A program made the position numbers and the translations under genes. The notes below the pieces were generated by a model. It was not told where the DNA came from. It saw only the letters and a list, made by a program, of their open reading frames with translations, and ran no database searches. Source: Rhodobacter sp. TJ_12 (GTDB lineage: Bacteria > Pseudomonadota > Alphaproteobacteria > Rhodobacterales > Rhodobacteraceae). Taken from it: a stretch of 64,000 bases of DNA. This document shows positions 8,250 through 17,498 of this stretch, in pieces (positions within the stretch are counted from its first letter, which is position 1; every line of letters begins with the position of its first letter). The stretch lies in assembly GCF_020023995.1 (NCBI RefSeq), contig NZ_NRRD01000016.1:1-64000 (forward strand), read 5' to 3'.

Positions 8250-9323
8250 ATGAGAGTGACGCGCGAAAGCGAATTGGTCGAGGTGGTGCGCGAGGCCACC
8301 GGACCGTTGCAGATCATCGGCGGTGGCACCCGGCCTGTGGGGCAGGTCGCAGGCACGTCCGTGCAGGTCGCCATTTCGGGCATTTCGCTTTATGAGCCGG
8401 GCGCGCTGACGCTGATTGCGGGCGCAGGCACGCTTTTGCGCGTGATTGAAGAGGCCGTGGCGGCCGAGGGGCAACGCCTGCCTTTTGAGCCTGCATCATG
8501 GAACGCGCTTTTGGGCACCACCGGCGAAAGCACGATTGGCGGCGTGGTCGCGGCCAATGTCTCCGGACCCCGCCGCATTCAAGCCGGCGCTTGTCGCGAT
8601 AGTCTGATTGGCGTGCGTTTTGTCGATGGCACCGGGGCCGTGGTGAAAAACGGAGGCCGGGTGATGAAGAATGTCACCGGCTATGACTTGGTCAAGCTGA
8701 TGACGGGGTCTTGGGGCACTTTGGGTGTGCTGAGCGAAGTGGCGTTCAAGCTGCTGCCCGCCGCCCCCGCGCAGGCCACGCTGGTGATGAATGTGCCGCT
8801 GGCGCAGGCGGCGACGGTGCTTTCCAAGGCGCTCGGGTCGCAATTCGATGTCTCCGGTGCGGGGTGGCTGCCGGGCGTGGGGGTGATCGTGCGGTTGGAA
8901 GGTCTGGCGGATTCGGTGGCTTATCGCGCCGCAAAGCTGGCCGAGGGTTTGGCCGCTTATGCGCCCGAAATCCTGCGCGCCGAAGGCGCCCAGCTTTGGC
9001 GCGACTTGGCCGAGGTGAAGCCGCTGCAATCCGCGCGCGGTGATCTGTGGCGGTTCTCGGTCAAACCCTCGCAGGGGCCAGAGATTGCCGCGCGGCTTGG
9101 CGGCCAAGCGGTGCTGGATTGGGGCGGGGGGCTTGTTTGGGCACGTGTGCCCGAAGGGGCGGATGCGCGTGCGCTTGCCGCGCCCTATACCGGTCATGCC
9201 ACCTGTTTGCGTGGCCCGTTTGCCACCTTTGAACCCGAACCCGCGCCGGTTGCGGCGCTCAGCCGCGGTTTGCGCGCGCGCTTTGACCCCAAGGGCCTTT
9301 TCAACCCCGGAAAGATGGGCTGA
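8250..9323 (+). CDS. glcE: glycolate oxidase, FAD-binding subunit GlcE
   Basis: A 357-residue FAD-binding protein. It has a PCMH-type segment (LQIIGGGTRPVGQ, then GTTGESTIGGVVAANVSGPRR) and RVMKNVTGYDLVKLMTGSWG, typical of GlcE. It is shorter than GlcD and lacks that subunit's C-terminal cap. It acts with GlcD and GlcF. The ATG at 8250 follows GAAGG supplied by the repeat. The stop overlaps the glcF start (TGATG), indicating translational coupling. Confidence 0.93.
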   Translation: MRVTRESELVEVVREATGPLQIIGGGTRPVGQVAGTSVQVAISGISLYEPGALTLIAGAGTLLRVIEEAVAAEGQRLPFEPASWNALLGTTGESTIGGVVAANVSGPRRIQAGACRDSLIGVRFVDGTGAVVKNGGRVMKNVTGYDLVKLMTGSWGTLGVLSEVAFKLLPAAPAQATLVMNVPLAQAATVLSKALGSQFDVSGAGWLPGVGVIVRLEGLADSVAYRAAKLAEGLAAYAPEILRAEGAQLWRDLAEVKPLQSARGDLWRFSVKPSQGPEIAARLGGQAVLDWGGGLVWARVPEGADARALAAPYTGHATCLRGPFATFEPEPAPVAALSRGLRARFDPKGLFNPGKMG

Positions 9324-10606
9324 TGCAGACCTCCTTCACCCCCGACCAATTGGCCGATCCCGAGATCGCGCGCGCCAACAAGATCCTGCGCGCTTGCGTG
9401 CATTGCGGTTTTTGCACCGCCACTTGCCCCAGCTATCAAGTGCTGGGCGATGAGCTTGATAGCCCGCGCGGGCGCATTTACCTGATCAAGGAAATGCTGG
9501 AAACGGGCCGCCCGGCGGATGCGCGCACCGCCAAGCATATCGACCGCTGCTTGGGCTGTTTGGCCTGCATGACCACCTGCCCCTCGGGCGTGGATTACAT
9601 GCATCTGATCGACCATGCCCGCGCGCATGTGGAGCGCACCTACAAGCGCCCCGCTTTCGAGCGGTTCTTGCGCTTTGTGTTGGCGGAAACCGTGCCCTAT
9701 CCGCGCCGGTTCCGGTTTGCGATGCGGGGCGCGCGGCTGGCCAAGCCTTTTGCTTGGGCCTTCCCCGATGCGCGGCTCAAAGCGATGCTGGCGATGGCGC
9801 CTGACACGCTGCCCAAACCGTCGCAAAATGACCGCGCCCAGACCTTTGCGCCCATCGGACCGCGTCGCTATCGGGTCGCATTGCAAACCGGCTGCGCGCA
9901 AAAGGCGCTCGATACCGATATCAATGATGCCACGATCCGGCTGTTGCGGCGGCTTGGCTGCGAGGTGGTGATCCCGAAGAAGCTGGGCTGTTGCGGGGCG
10001 CTGTCGCACCATATGGGGCGCGAGGCGGAATCGCATGCGCAGGCGGCGGCGAATATCCGCGCCTATGGCGCGGCTGGCGATGTGGATGCGATCATCATCA
10101 ATACTTCGGGCTGCGGCACAACGGTCAAGGATTACGGGGTGATTTTTGAAGGTGCTCCGCTGCAGCCGCAGGCTGAAAAAGTGGCTGGGCTCGCAAAAGA
10201 CATTACCGAGTTTTTGCAAGCCGTCGGCCTGCCGGAAGCCGCGCCAAAGGGGCTGCGGGTGGCCTATCATTCCGCTTGTTCGCTTCAGCACGGCCAGCAA
10301 ATCAAGACCGCGCCGAAAGACTTGTTGCAACGGGCCGGGTTCGAGGTGGTCGAGCCGCTTGACCCGCATTTGTGCTGTGGTTCGGCGGGCACCTATAACC
10401 TGTTGCAACCCGAGATTTCGGCCGAGTTGAGGCGCCGCAAGGTCGATACATTGCACGCCACCGCCCCCCAAGTCATTGCCGCAGGCAATATTGGCTGCAT
10501 GGTGCAAATCGGCACCGGCACGCAGATCCCGGTGGTGCATACGGTTGAACTTCTGGATTGGGCTTTAGGCGGGCCGAAACCGCGCGCGCTTGCGGGCTTG
10601 CCATAA
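9323..10606 (+). CDS. glcF: glycolate oxidase, iron-sulfur subunit GlcF
   Basis: A 427-residue protein. Two ferredoxin-type [4Fe-4S] motifs lie near the N-terminus (CVHCGFCTATCP and CLGCLACMTTCP), and two cysteine-rich CCG domains follow (LGCCGALSHH, then LDPHLCCGSAGTYNLLQ). It passes electrons from the GlcD/GlcE flavins to the quinone pool. Its start overlaps the glcE stop. It is the last gene of the operon; the next gene begins 57 bases later. Confidence 0.95.
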   Translation: MQTSFTPDQLADPEIARANKILRACVHCGFCTATCPSYQVLGDELDSPRGRIYLIKEMLETGRPADARTAKHIDRCLGCLACMTTCPSGVDYMHLIDHARAHVERTYKRPAFERFLRFVLAETVPYPRRFRFAMRGARLAKPFAWAFPDARLKAMLAMAPDTLPKPSQNDRAQTFAPIGPRRYRVALQTGCAQKALDTDINDATIRLLRRLGCEVVIPKKLGCCGALSHHMGREAESHAQAAANIRAYGAAGDVDAIIINTSGCGTTVKDYGVIFEGAPLQPQAEKVAGLAKDITEFLQAVGLPEAAPKGLRVAYHSACSLQHGQQIKTAPKDLLQRAGFEVVEPLDPHLCCGSAGTYNLLQPEISAELRRRKVDTLHATAPQVIAAGNIGCMVQIGTGTQIPVVHTVELLDWALGGPKPRALAGLP

Positions 10607-10663
10607 TCTTGCCGAACCCACAGGCTAGGGGGTGCACAGCCCTTATGAAACACAATCGATCCG

Positions 10664-11440
10664 ATGCGCCGTCTTGCCCCTGTTTTTGCCGTTCTCGCCT
10701 GGCTGGCGACGCCCGCAACCGCCTTTGAAAGCGGGCTGAAGCTTCTGTCCACCGGCACCGACAGCCGGGGGTGGGAAGCGGTCGGGCGGCTTGATCTGGG
10801 CCATGGCAGCTTTTGCACCGGCACCTTGATCGCGCCCGATCTGGTGCTGACGGCGGCGCATTGTCTTTATGATCCGCGCAATGGGCAGATGATCGCGGCG
10901 GGCGCGTTGGAATTTCGCGCGGGTTGGCGCAACGGGCGGGCCGTCGCCTATCGCCATGCGCGCCGGGCGGTGGCGCATCCGCACTACATCTACCAAGGAC
11001 CGAACCAGTTTGACCGTGTGGCCTTTGATCTTGCTTTGGTGGAGCTGGATCAGCCGATCCGTTTGCCACAGGTGCAGCCCTTTGCGCTGGATGCGGCACC
11101 GGATGCGGGCGATACGGTCGGCGTGGTCTCTTACGCTCATAACCGGGCCGAGGCCCCGGCGCTGCAAAGCATGTGCAATGTGCTCAAGCGCGATGGCGGC
11201 GTGGTGTTGATGAATTGTGCCGCCGATTATGGGGCCTCGGGCGCGCCCATCTTTGCCATGCGTGGCGGCGTGCCCAAGATCGTTTCGGTCGTGTCCGCCA
11301 AGGCGCATCTGCGCGACAAGGCGGTGTCTTTGGGCACGATGGTGGAAAAGGTCGCGGATTTGCGGGCCGAGATGGGCCAGCGCACGCCCGGCCCGAATGA
11401 AACCCGCCGTGCGGGCGGGGCAAAATTCGTCCGCCCCTAG
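10664..11440 (+). CDS. secreted trypsin-like serine protease
   Basis: A 258-residue protein with a Sec signal peptide (about residues 1-20, cleavage near ATPATA). It has a chymotrypsin-fold catalytic triad: His66 in LTAAHC, Asp121 in AFDLALVEL and Ser191 in YGASGAPIF. The common GDSGGP around the serine is replaced by GASGAP, which is seen in some bacterial trypsin-like proteins and may affect substrate choice. The protein is probably periplasmic or secreted; the substrate is unknown. Expression from its own promoter or read-through from glcF are both possible. Confidence 0.8.
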   Translation: MRRLAPVFAVLAWLATPATAFESGLKLLSTGTDSRGWEAVGRLDLGHGSFCTGTLIAPDLVLTAAHCLYDPRNGQMIAAGALEFRAGWRNGRAVAYRHARRAVAHPHYIYQGPNQFDRVAFDLALVELDQPIRLPQVQPFALDAAPDAGDTVGVVSYAHNRAEAPALQSMCNVLKRDGGVVLMNCAADYGASGAPIFAMRGGVPKIVSVVSAKAHLRDKAVSLGTMVEKVADLRAEMGQRTPGPNETRRAGGAKFVRP

Positions 11441-11589
11441 GCGCTTTGGGGGTCTTGAAACCGGATTTTTCCTTCCCCAAATCTGGGGAACCGGGGTGCC
11501 GCAATGGGCCCCGGCCAACCCGCCCGGCCCCGCATGGGGCGGGCAAACGCAAGGCTCTAACAGACATCGCTCAAGAGAGGATGACCAAC

Positions 11590-12072
11590 ATGCGTGCTTT
11601 TGACTTTTCGCCGCTTTACCGTGCGACCATCGGCTTCGACCGCGTTGCCGATATGATGGACCGGGTTCTGGCCGCCGATATGGCACAGCCCAGCTATCCC
11701 CCCTACAACATCGAAAAAACCGACGAGAATGCCTATCGCATCTCGATTGCCGTCGCGGGCTTTGGCTCGGATGAGCTCAGCGTCGAACTGCGCGAAGGGG
11801 CGCTGATCGTCGCCGGGCGCAAGGCCGAAGAAGATGAGGGCCGCAGCTATCTGCATCGCGGCATCGCCACCCGTGCCTTTGAACGCCGCTTCGCGCTGGC
11901 CGATCACATGAAGGTCACCGGCGCCAGCCACACCGATGGCATGCTCAACATCGATCTTGTGCGCGAAGTGCCCGAAGCGCTGAAACCGCGCCGGATCGAG
12001 ATTGCCGGGCCCGCGCAGATCCGCAGCAAAACCGTCGAGACCATCGAAGCCCCGGAAACGCAAGACGCATAA
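11590..12072 (+). CDS. small heat-shock protein, Hsp20/IbpA family
   Basis: A 160-residue alpha-crystallin-type chaperone that holds unfolding proteins for refolding. The N-terminus MRAFDFSPLYRATIGFDR closely follows the IbpA/IbpB pattern, which is why the ATG at 11590 is chosen over the one at 11581; GAGAGG lies nine bases upstream. The alpha-crystallin domain (about 35-130) includes YPPYNIEK and IAVAGFGSDEL. A strong terminator follows. A second paralogue lies at 57699. Confidence 0.92.
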   Translation: MRAFDFSPLYRATIGFDRVADMMDRVLAADMAQPSYPPYNIEKTDENAYRISIAVAGFGSDELSVELREGALIVAGRKAEEDEGRSYLHRGIATRAFERRFALADHMKVTGASHTDGMLNIDLVREVPEALKPRRIEIAGPAQIRSKTVETIEAPETQDA

Positions 12073-12092
12073 CGGGTGCAACCTCCGCGTTT

Positions 12093-12124
12093 GGGGCGGC
12101 CTTCGGGCCGCCCCTTTCGTTTGT
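12093..12124 (+). terminator. rho-independent terminator of hsp20
   Basis: A 9-bp stem GGGGCGGCC/GGCCGCCCC with a TTCG tetraloop is followed by TTTCGTTT. Confidence 0.85.
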
Positions 12125-12204
12125 GCCCCATACACCTACGCTCTTGTCACGGCCCGCGCCGCACGGCAGCTTGGCGCGGTTGTGAAAAGGCCGGGGGGGG
12201 GATC

Positions 12205-13386
12205 ATGCGCCTGTCGATCGCATTTTTGGTGGCGGGCTATGTGCTGAGCCAATTCTATCGCGCCTGTTTGGCGGTTCTGACGCCGGTGCTGAAAGAAGAA
12301 TTGGGCGCAAGCGCCGAAGATCTCGCCGTCTCTTTGGGGCTTTGGTATCTGGCTTTCGCGGTGATGCAGATCCCGGTGGGCGAGGCGCTTGACCGGATCG
12401 GCCCGCGCCGCACGGTGGGCATTTTGCTGGCCTTGGGCGGTGGCGGGGGCGCCGCAGCTTTTGCGCTGGCCACTGGCCCATGGGGGATTCATTTCGCGAT
12501 GGTGCTGATCGGCATTGGCTGCGCGCCGGTGTTGATGGGATCATATTACATTTTCGCGCGCTCTTTCGCGCCTGCGCTTTTTGGCACCTTGGCTGCTGGG
12601 GTGATTGGCGTCGGCAGTCTGGGCAATCTGGCTGGGGCGGCGCCGCTGGCGGCGGCGCTTTCGGCGTTTGGCTGGCGGCCCACGCTTTGGACGCTGACGG
12701 CGATCACGCTTCTGGTCGCGCTGGCAATTTTGACCTTTACCCGCGATCCAGAGCGGGTGGCCCCGCAGCCGGGGCAGAAAGGCTCGGTCATCGATATTTT
12801 CCGCCTGCCGGGATTTTGGCTGATCTTGCCGCTGATCTTTGCAAATTACACCGCCGCCGCCGCGATCCGGGGGCTTTGGGCTGGGCCGTGGCTGGCCGAT
12901 GTGCATGGGGCCGATGCGGCGTTGATCGGCTCGGTGACGCTGGCGATGGGGGTGGCAATGGTGCTGGGCAATTTCGCCTATGGTCCGGCCGACAAGCTGT
13001 TGGGCAACCACAAGCGGGTGGCGCTTTTGGGCAACACGCTTTTGGCCGTGGCTTTGGGCTGGCTGGCACTGGCGCCCGAGGCGGGGCTGTTGCAGGCCAC
13101 GCTTTTGCTGGCGGCTGTGGGCTTTTTCGGCGCCTCTTTCCCGGTCTTGATGGCGCATGGCCGGGCCTACTTGCCGCCGCATCTGGTGGGGCGGGGGGTG
13201 ACCGCGCTCAACCTTGTTTCGATCTCCGGGGCGGGGCTTGGGCTCTTTCTGTCACGCCCGGTTTTTGCCATGGCCTCTGCGGGCGGTGACCCGGTCGCGG
13301 CCTATCGCGCCTTGTTCGTGTTTTTCCTGTTTCCGCTTCTGCTGGGACTTGCGATCTATCTGTTTTCGCGGGCTCAGCCGGACTAG
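12205..13386 (+). CDS. MFS transporter
   Basis: A 393-residue integral membrane protein with about 12 hydrophobic segments and the major-facilitator loop motif near residue 70 (GEALDRIGPRRTVG). The substrate cannot be told from sequence. The start at 12205 is taken because the first membrane segment begins directly after it; upstream in-frame sequence lies in the hsp20 terminator region. The ribosome-binding site is weak (GGGGGGG). Flanking genes give no functional clue. Confidence 0.82.
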   Translation: MRLSIAFLVAGYVLSQFYRACLAVLTPVLKEELGASAEDLAVSLGLWYLAFAVMQIPVGEALDRIGPRRTVGILLALGGGGGAAAFALATGPWGIHFAMVLIGIGCAPVLMGSYYIFARSFAPALFGTLAAGVIGVGSLGNLAGAAPLAAALSAFGWRPTLWTLTAITLLVALAILTFTRDPERVAPQPGQKGSVIDIFRLPGFWLILPLIFANYTAAAAIRGLWAGPWLADVHGADAALIGSVTLAMGVAMVLGNFAYGPADKLLGNHKRVALLGNTLLAVALGWLALAPEAGLLQATLLLAAVGFFGASFPVLMAHGRAYLPPHLVGRGVTALNLVSISGAGLGLFLSRPVFAMASAGGDPVAAYRALFVFFLFPLLLGLAIYLFSRAQPD

Positions 13387-13502
13387 GCTGGGGCCACGCA
13401 GACGCGCGTTTCCTGCATCACTTGCACGAATTTCCCACGAATCCCTTTCCAAACTCGCCCATTTTCGGTAGGTGGCAGCGTTCTTTCGAGAAGGAGGCCT
13501 CA

Positions 13503-14525
13503 ATGGGCTACAAGGTCGTCGTCGTCGGTGCCACGGGCAACGTTGGCAAGGAAATGCTGAACATTCTCGCCGAGCGCGAGTTTCCGGTGGATGAAATCGC
13601 GGTGCTTGCATCGCGCAAATCGCTGGGCACTGAGGTCAGCTTTGGCGATGAGACTTTGAAGACCCAAGACCTTGAGCAATTCGATTTCACCGGCTGGGAT
13701 ATCGCGCTGTTCGCCATTGGGTCCGATGCGACGAAGGTCTATGCGCCCAAGGCCGCCGCCACGGGCTGCGTCGTGATCGATAACTCGTCGCTTTATCGCT
13801 ATGACCCGGATGTGCCGCTGATCGTGCCGGAAGTGAATGCCGATGCGATCGAGGGCTACACCAAGAAAAACATCATCGCGAACCCGAACTGCTCGACCGC
13901 GCAAATGGTTGTTGCGCTCAAGCCGCTGCATGACCGCGCCAAGATCAAACGCGTCGTCGTGTCGACCTATCAATCGGTTTCGGGCACCGGCAAGGAAGCC
14001 ATCGACGAGCTGTGGGACCAAACCAAGGGCATTTATGTTCCGGGTCAGGAAGTGCAGCCGAAGGTCTACCCCAAGCAGATCGCGTTCAACGTGATCCCGC
14101 ATATCGATGTGTTCCTTGATAGCGGGGAAACCAAGGAAGAGTGGAAGATGGTCGCGGAGACGAAGAAAATCGTCGATCCGGCGATCAAGGTCACGGCGAC
14201 CTGCGTGCGCGTGCCGGTCTTTGTTGGCCACTCCGAAGCGGTGAACATCGAGTTCGAAGAGTTCCTTGATTGGGAAGAAGCGACCGAAATCCTGCGCGAG
14301 GCGCCGGGTGTCATGGTCGTCGATAAGCGTGAAGCGGGCGGCTATATCACGCCGGTGGAATGCGTCGGCGAATATGCCACCTATATCTCGCGTATCCGCC
14401 AAGACAGCACGATCGAGAACGGGCTGAACCTGTGGTGCGTGTCGGACAACCTGCGCAAGGGCGCGGCGTTGAACGCGGTGCAGATCGCCGAAGTTCTGGG
14501 CCAGCGCTGCCTGAAAAAAGGCTGA
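13503..14525 (+). CDS. asd: aspartate-semialdehyde dehydrogenase
   Basis: A 340-residue enzyme that reduces aspartyl-4-phosphate to aspartate semialdehyde for lysine, threonine, methionine and diaminopimelate. It has the NADP motif VVGATGNVGKEML at the N-terminus, catalytic Cys130 in ANPNCSTAQ and a GHSEAVNIEFE segment. The ATG at 13503 follows AAGGAGG. The gene stands alone and has its own terminator. Confidence 0.96.
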   Translation: MGYKVVVVGATGNVGKEMLNILAEREFPVDEIAVLASRKSLGTEVSFGDETLKTQDLEQFDFTGWDIALFAIGSDATKVYAPKAAATGCVVIDNSSLYRYDPDVPLIVPEVNADAIEGYTKKNIIANPNCSTAQMVVALKPLHDRAKIKRVVVSTYQSVSGTGKEAIDELWDQTKGIYVPGQEVQPKVYPKQIAFNVIPHIDVFLDSGETKEEWKMVAETKKIVDPAIKVTATCVRVPVFVGHSEAVNIEFEEFLDWEEATEILREAPGVMVVDKREAGGYITPVECVGEYATYISRIRQDSTIENGLNLWCVSDNLRKGAALNAVQIAEVLGQRCLKKG

Positions 14526-14565
14526 GGCACAGCGACAGCCGATCACGGCAGGCTAAGGAAAACGT

Positions 14566-14596
14566 GAGGGCGCCCAAAGGGGCGCCCTCTTGCTTT
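14566..14596 (+). terminator. rho-independent terminator of asd
   Basis: A 10-bp stem GAGGGCGCCC/GGGCGCCCTC with loop AAAG is followed by TTGCTTTT. Confidence 0.82.
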
Positions 14597-14644
14597 TGCA
14601 GTGGACTGGGCCGACCCTGTGCGCGTCTGCATAGGGAGGAGACC

Positions 14645-16246
14645 ATGCCCAGACGGCATTTGATTTCTGCATTGTTGCTGGCCGCCGCGCCCGGTGCGCT
14701 GTTCGCGGCCCCGATGGAAATTCCGGCCAAATTGGAGGCGGTGACGCTGTTCCCGTGGGGGGCACAGGTTACCCGCACGATCACGGTGCCCGAGGGTGTG
14801 ACCGAGGTTTTGGTGCCCAATTTGCCTGATCAAACAGACCCTGCGGCGCTGCGCGTCGCCGCCGAGGGGCTGACCCTTGGGGCGGTGACGCTGATCGATG
14901 CGCGTCAGCCGGTTGCGGAAAATCCTGACACGCCGCAGATCGCGGCTGCGCGCAAGGCGCTTGCGCAGGCGCGCGAGCGCTTGGCACGCGAGCAAGATGC
15001 AGTGGCCCGGCTGGGCGCAAAAGCCGCCGCCGCAGTGGCGCAAATCGAGTTCCTCAAGGGGCTCGACACCGCCAATACGCCGCCTGACAAGGTGGAGGAG
15101 CTTGCGCAGGCGGTGGCCTCGGGCGTGCAGGCCGCCGAAGAAGCGCGGATCGCCGCCGAGGCCGAAATGCGCCGGGCCGAGGCGGCGTTGAAACCCGTGC
15201 GCGCGGCGGTGGAAAAGGCGCGTCAGGCGCTGCAAGCGTTGGAAAACCCCGCGCAAGAAAGAGATTCCTTGCAACTGGCCGTTTCGGGCGCAGGGCAGGT
15301 GACAATCTCCACCTATGTCGATCAAGCCGGCTGGGCGCCCAGCTATGACATCCGGCTTGATAGCGGGTCTGAAACGCTGGTCTTGGATCGCTACGTCTCG
15401 GTGCACCAAGCGACGGGCGAAGATTGGACGGGGGTCAATCTGGTCTTGTCGACCGCGCGGCCTTCGGAACGCGCTGCCCCATCGACGCTTTGGCCCGACC
15501 GGCGCCGCATCGGCCCGCCCGAACCCGCCGCGCTGTCGCGCCAAGCGATGTCCAAACTGGCCGAATTTGACGAGATGCCCATGGTCGAAGCCGCCCCCGC
15601 CCCGGTGGCTGATCGGATGGATATGCAGATGCAGGGTGAGACGGTCACCTATCGCTATCCCAACCGCGTCGATATCCGCGACGGGGTGGAGGATTTGCGG
15701 CTGAAGCTGGACCGGGTGGAACGTCCGGTGACGGTGCTGGCCGAGGCGGTGCCCCTGCGTGATGACACCGCCTTTCGCGTGGTGGAGGGCGTGAACGGGG
15801 GCGAGCCGCTTTTGCCCGGTGAGGCGGTGTTGTGGCTGGATGGCGCGCTGGTGGGGGGCACCGATTTGCCCTTGGTCGCCGCGGGGGACAAGTTGCGTCT
15901 GGGGTTTGGGGCGATTGACGGGCTCAAGCTCAAGCGTGTGATTCCGCAAGCGAATGAAGGCGACCGGGGGCTGATTGCGAAATCGAACGCGCGCTCGGAA
16001 CGGGTGGAGATCACCGCCGAAAACCTGACCGATAAAACTTGGCCTGTGCGCCTGATTGATCGTGTGCCCTATTCGGAACAAGAGGATTTGCAGATCACCC
16101 ACAGCGCCACCCCACCCGAAACCCATGCCGATTGGGATGACAAGCGTGGTGTTTTGGCGTGGGAATTTGAACTGGCCCCCGGGGCCGCGCAAACCATAAC
16201 GCTTGAAACACTGATGCGCTGGCCGACCGATCAGGTTTTGCGCTGA
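14645..16246 (+). CDS. DUF4139/DUF4140 mucoidy-inhibitor-like exported protein
   Basis: A 533-residue protein with a signal peptide (about residues 1-21, ending GALFAAP). An N-terminal DUF4140-like segment (ITVPEGVTEVLVPNLPD) is followed by an Ala/Glu-rich coiled coil at roughly 95-210, then a DUF4139-like beta domain (YVDQAGWAPSYDIRL ... TGEDWTGVNLVLSTA). Proteins of this type are called mucoidy inhibitor A-like, but their biochemical function is unknown. The ATG at 14645 follows AGGGAGGAGACC. A weak hairpin (16300-16323) ends the unit. Confidence 0.75.
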   Translation: MPRRHLISALLLAAAPGALFAAPMEIPAKLEAVTLFPWGAQVTRTITVPEGVTEVLVPNLPDQTDPAALRVAAEGLTLGAVTLIDARQPVAENPDTPQIAAARKALAQARERLAREQDAVARLGAKAAAAVAQIEFLKGLDTANTPPDKVEELAQAVASGVQAAEEARIAAEAEMRRAEAALKPVRAAVEKARQALQALENPAQERDSLQLAVSGAGQVTISTYVDQAGWAPSYDIRLDSGSETLVLDRYVSVHQATGEDWTGVNLVLSTARPSERAAPSTLWPDRRRIGPPEPAALSRQAMSKLAEFDEMPMVEAAPAPVADRMDMQMQGETVTYRYPNRVDIRDGVEDLRLKLDRVERPVTVLAEAVPLRDDTAFRVVEGVNGGEPLLPGEAVLWLDGALVGGTDLPLVAAGDKLRLGFGAIDGLKLKRVIPQANEGDRGLIAKSNARSERVEITAENLTDKTWPVRLIDRVPYSEQEDLQITHSATPPETHADWDDKRGVLAWEFELAPGAAQTITLETLMRWPTDQVLR

Positions 16247-16299
16247 AACAACCTAAGGTTGAGCGAATCGTGCAAAGGCGCTAGGCTTTTGGGTAAGCG

Positions 16300-16333
16300 C
16301 GGGGGATCGGGTCGGGTCCCCCGTCGCTTTAAA
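16300..16333 (+). terminator. weak terminator after the DUF4139 gene
   Basis: Stem CGGGGGA/TCCCCCG with a 10-base loop, followed by TCGCTTTAAAA. Confidence 0.45.
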
Positions 16334-16389
16334 AGGCTCGTAACGCCCCGGCGGGTAAGTCCTTTTACGGGGCTAGGGAGGGTAAGCCT

Positions 16390-16803
16390 ATGAATCACGT
16401 GATCGACAAGCAAACCGACAAACGCTCTTACGGGCTGTTCGGCATCGAAAAGAGCGAGATCACGCTCACCTTGGTGGAGATGGGGCCGGATAAATTCGGC
16501 ATGTCGTTTGAGGCGCAATGGAGCGGGCTTGTCAGTGGCCATACCGCCGCGGGCCCGTTTGAAGTGCATGGCGATCAAGACAAGATCGTCCATCAAAACC
16601 CCACGATCCGTGTCGAAATCTCGAATTGGTCGCTTGATGCCGCGCACAAACGGCTTTCGGCCCATTGCCGCATCCATGTGGATTTGTCGTCCTATGGTCT
16701 TGGGACGGTGCTGGTGTATGACAAGACGCTTGCGGGCACGTTCGGCGCGATGAACGCCCAGCAAATGATGGCAGCGCTGGCGCAGGCGATGGAATCGGCC
16801 TGA
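16390..16803 (+). CDS. hypothetical cytoplasmic protein
   Basis: A 137-residue protein with no signal peptide or membrane segment. I do not recognise a family. GGGAGGGTAAGCCT precedes the ATG, which supports translation. The sequence looks like a mixed beta protein (ITLTLVEMGPDKFGMSFEAQW) with a helical C-terminus rich in Met, Gln and Ala. It stands alone between the DUF4139 gene and a minus-strand ribbon-helix-helix gene. Confidence 0.6.
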   Translation: MNHVIDKQTDKRSYGLFGIEKSEITLTLVEMGPDKFGMSFEAQWSGLVSGHTAAGPFEVHGDQDKIVHQNPTIRVEISNWSLDAAHKRLSAHCRIHVDLSSYGLGTVLVYDKTLAGTFGAMNAQQMMAALAQAMESA

Positions 16804-16997
16804 GCCGCTCCCAATCACGTCAAAGCGCCACACGGGCGGCGGGCGCGCTTGGCGCGCCTGCCCTGCGCTGTGACGGCACCGGGTCACAGCATGTTTGAGG
16901 TACCTGACCGAGGGCATTCTGCGCGAAGGTCAGGTCCTGGCCCCCGGGTTCAGGGGGCCGCATGACGCCGCCATTCTGGCGGTGTGGCGAAGTGCCT
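16804..16997. other. convergent intergenic region with three hairpins
   Basis: No gene was seen. Three short hairpins lie between convergent genes: GCTGTGAC/GTCACAGC (16867-16890), GGCCCCC/GGGGGCC (16939-16959) and CCGCC/GGCGG (about 16968-16982). None has a T-tract, so transcription end by rho-dependent means is likely. Confidence 0.5.
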
Positions 16998-17444
16998 TTA
17001 GGCAGCCCGCCCCGGTCGTCGCCCCGAGCCTGATCGGCTGACCCCGCTTGCCGCAAGCCCCGCTTTGCGGGTGAGTGCGCCGGGGAAGGGGGCGCGGAAT
17101 TGCAACATCAGTTCGGCCAAGGAATGGCCGATCTCTTCGACCCAAAGGACAAATCGGTCCGAGGGCCATTCGTGCAGGCCAAGCCGCTCCTCTTCAAGGC
17201 GCAGCACAAAGCCGATCTTGCGCAGCTTGGCTTGTAAATCGAGCCAGCCCTGCGCGTTTTCAAACGCATTCGACAGGGCTGCCAGTTCGCTTTTATGCAC
17301 CGCCGAGGGCACCTCTTCGAGCGCCTCGGAAAGCGCACGACGGATCAGTTCGGCAGGCGTTTCTTCATGCAGGCGTGCGGCCACCTCGATCTTGGCGATC
17401 AGGTCGGTCGGCAGGCGAAGGGTGACGAGTCGGTTCTGGGTCAT
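16998..17444 (-). CDS. ribbon-helix-helix-like protein of unknown function
   Basis: A 148-residue protein. The N-terminus (RLVTLRLPTDLIAKIEVAA ... TPAELIRRALSEAL) looks like a CopG/Arc-type ribbon-helix-helix DNA-binding domain. The remaining 100 residues are helical (FVLRLEEERLGLHEWPSD) and I do not recognise them. The start ATG at 17444 is preferred because the beta strand of the RHH begins at once. No partner toxin gene is adjacent, so a toxin-antitoxin role is not supported. Carbonic anhydrase lies 54 bases upstream on the same strand. Confidence 0.6.
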   Translation of the reverse strand: MTQNRLVTLRLPTDLIAKIEVAARLHEETPAELIRRALSEALEEVPSAVHKSELAALSNAFENAQGWLDLQAKLRKIGFVLRLEEERLGLHEWPSDRFVLWVEEIGHSLAELMLQFRAPFPGALTRKAGLAASGVSRSGSGRRPGRAA

Positions 17445-17498
17445 GAACCGAGATTCGCCCATTAAGCTTAAAAAGCGGTAAAACCCGTTAAGCCTTTT

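Noticed and set aside
16998-17444. Antitoxin of a toxin-antitoxin pair (ribbon-helix-helix gene)
   Set aside because: No small toxin-like gene lies next to it on the same strand.
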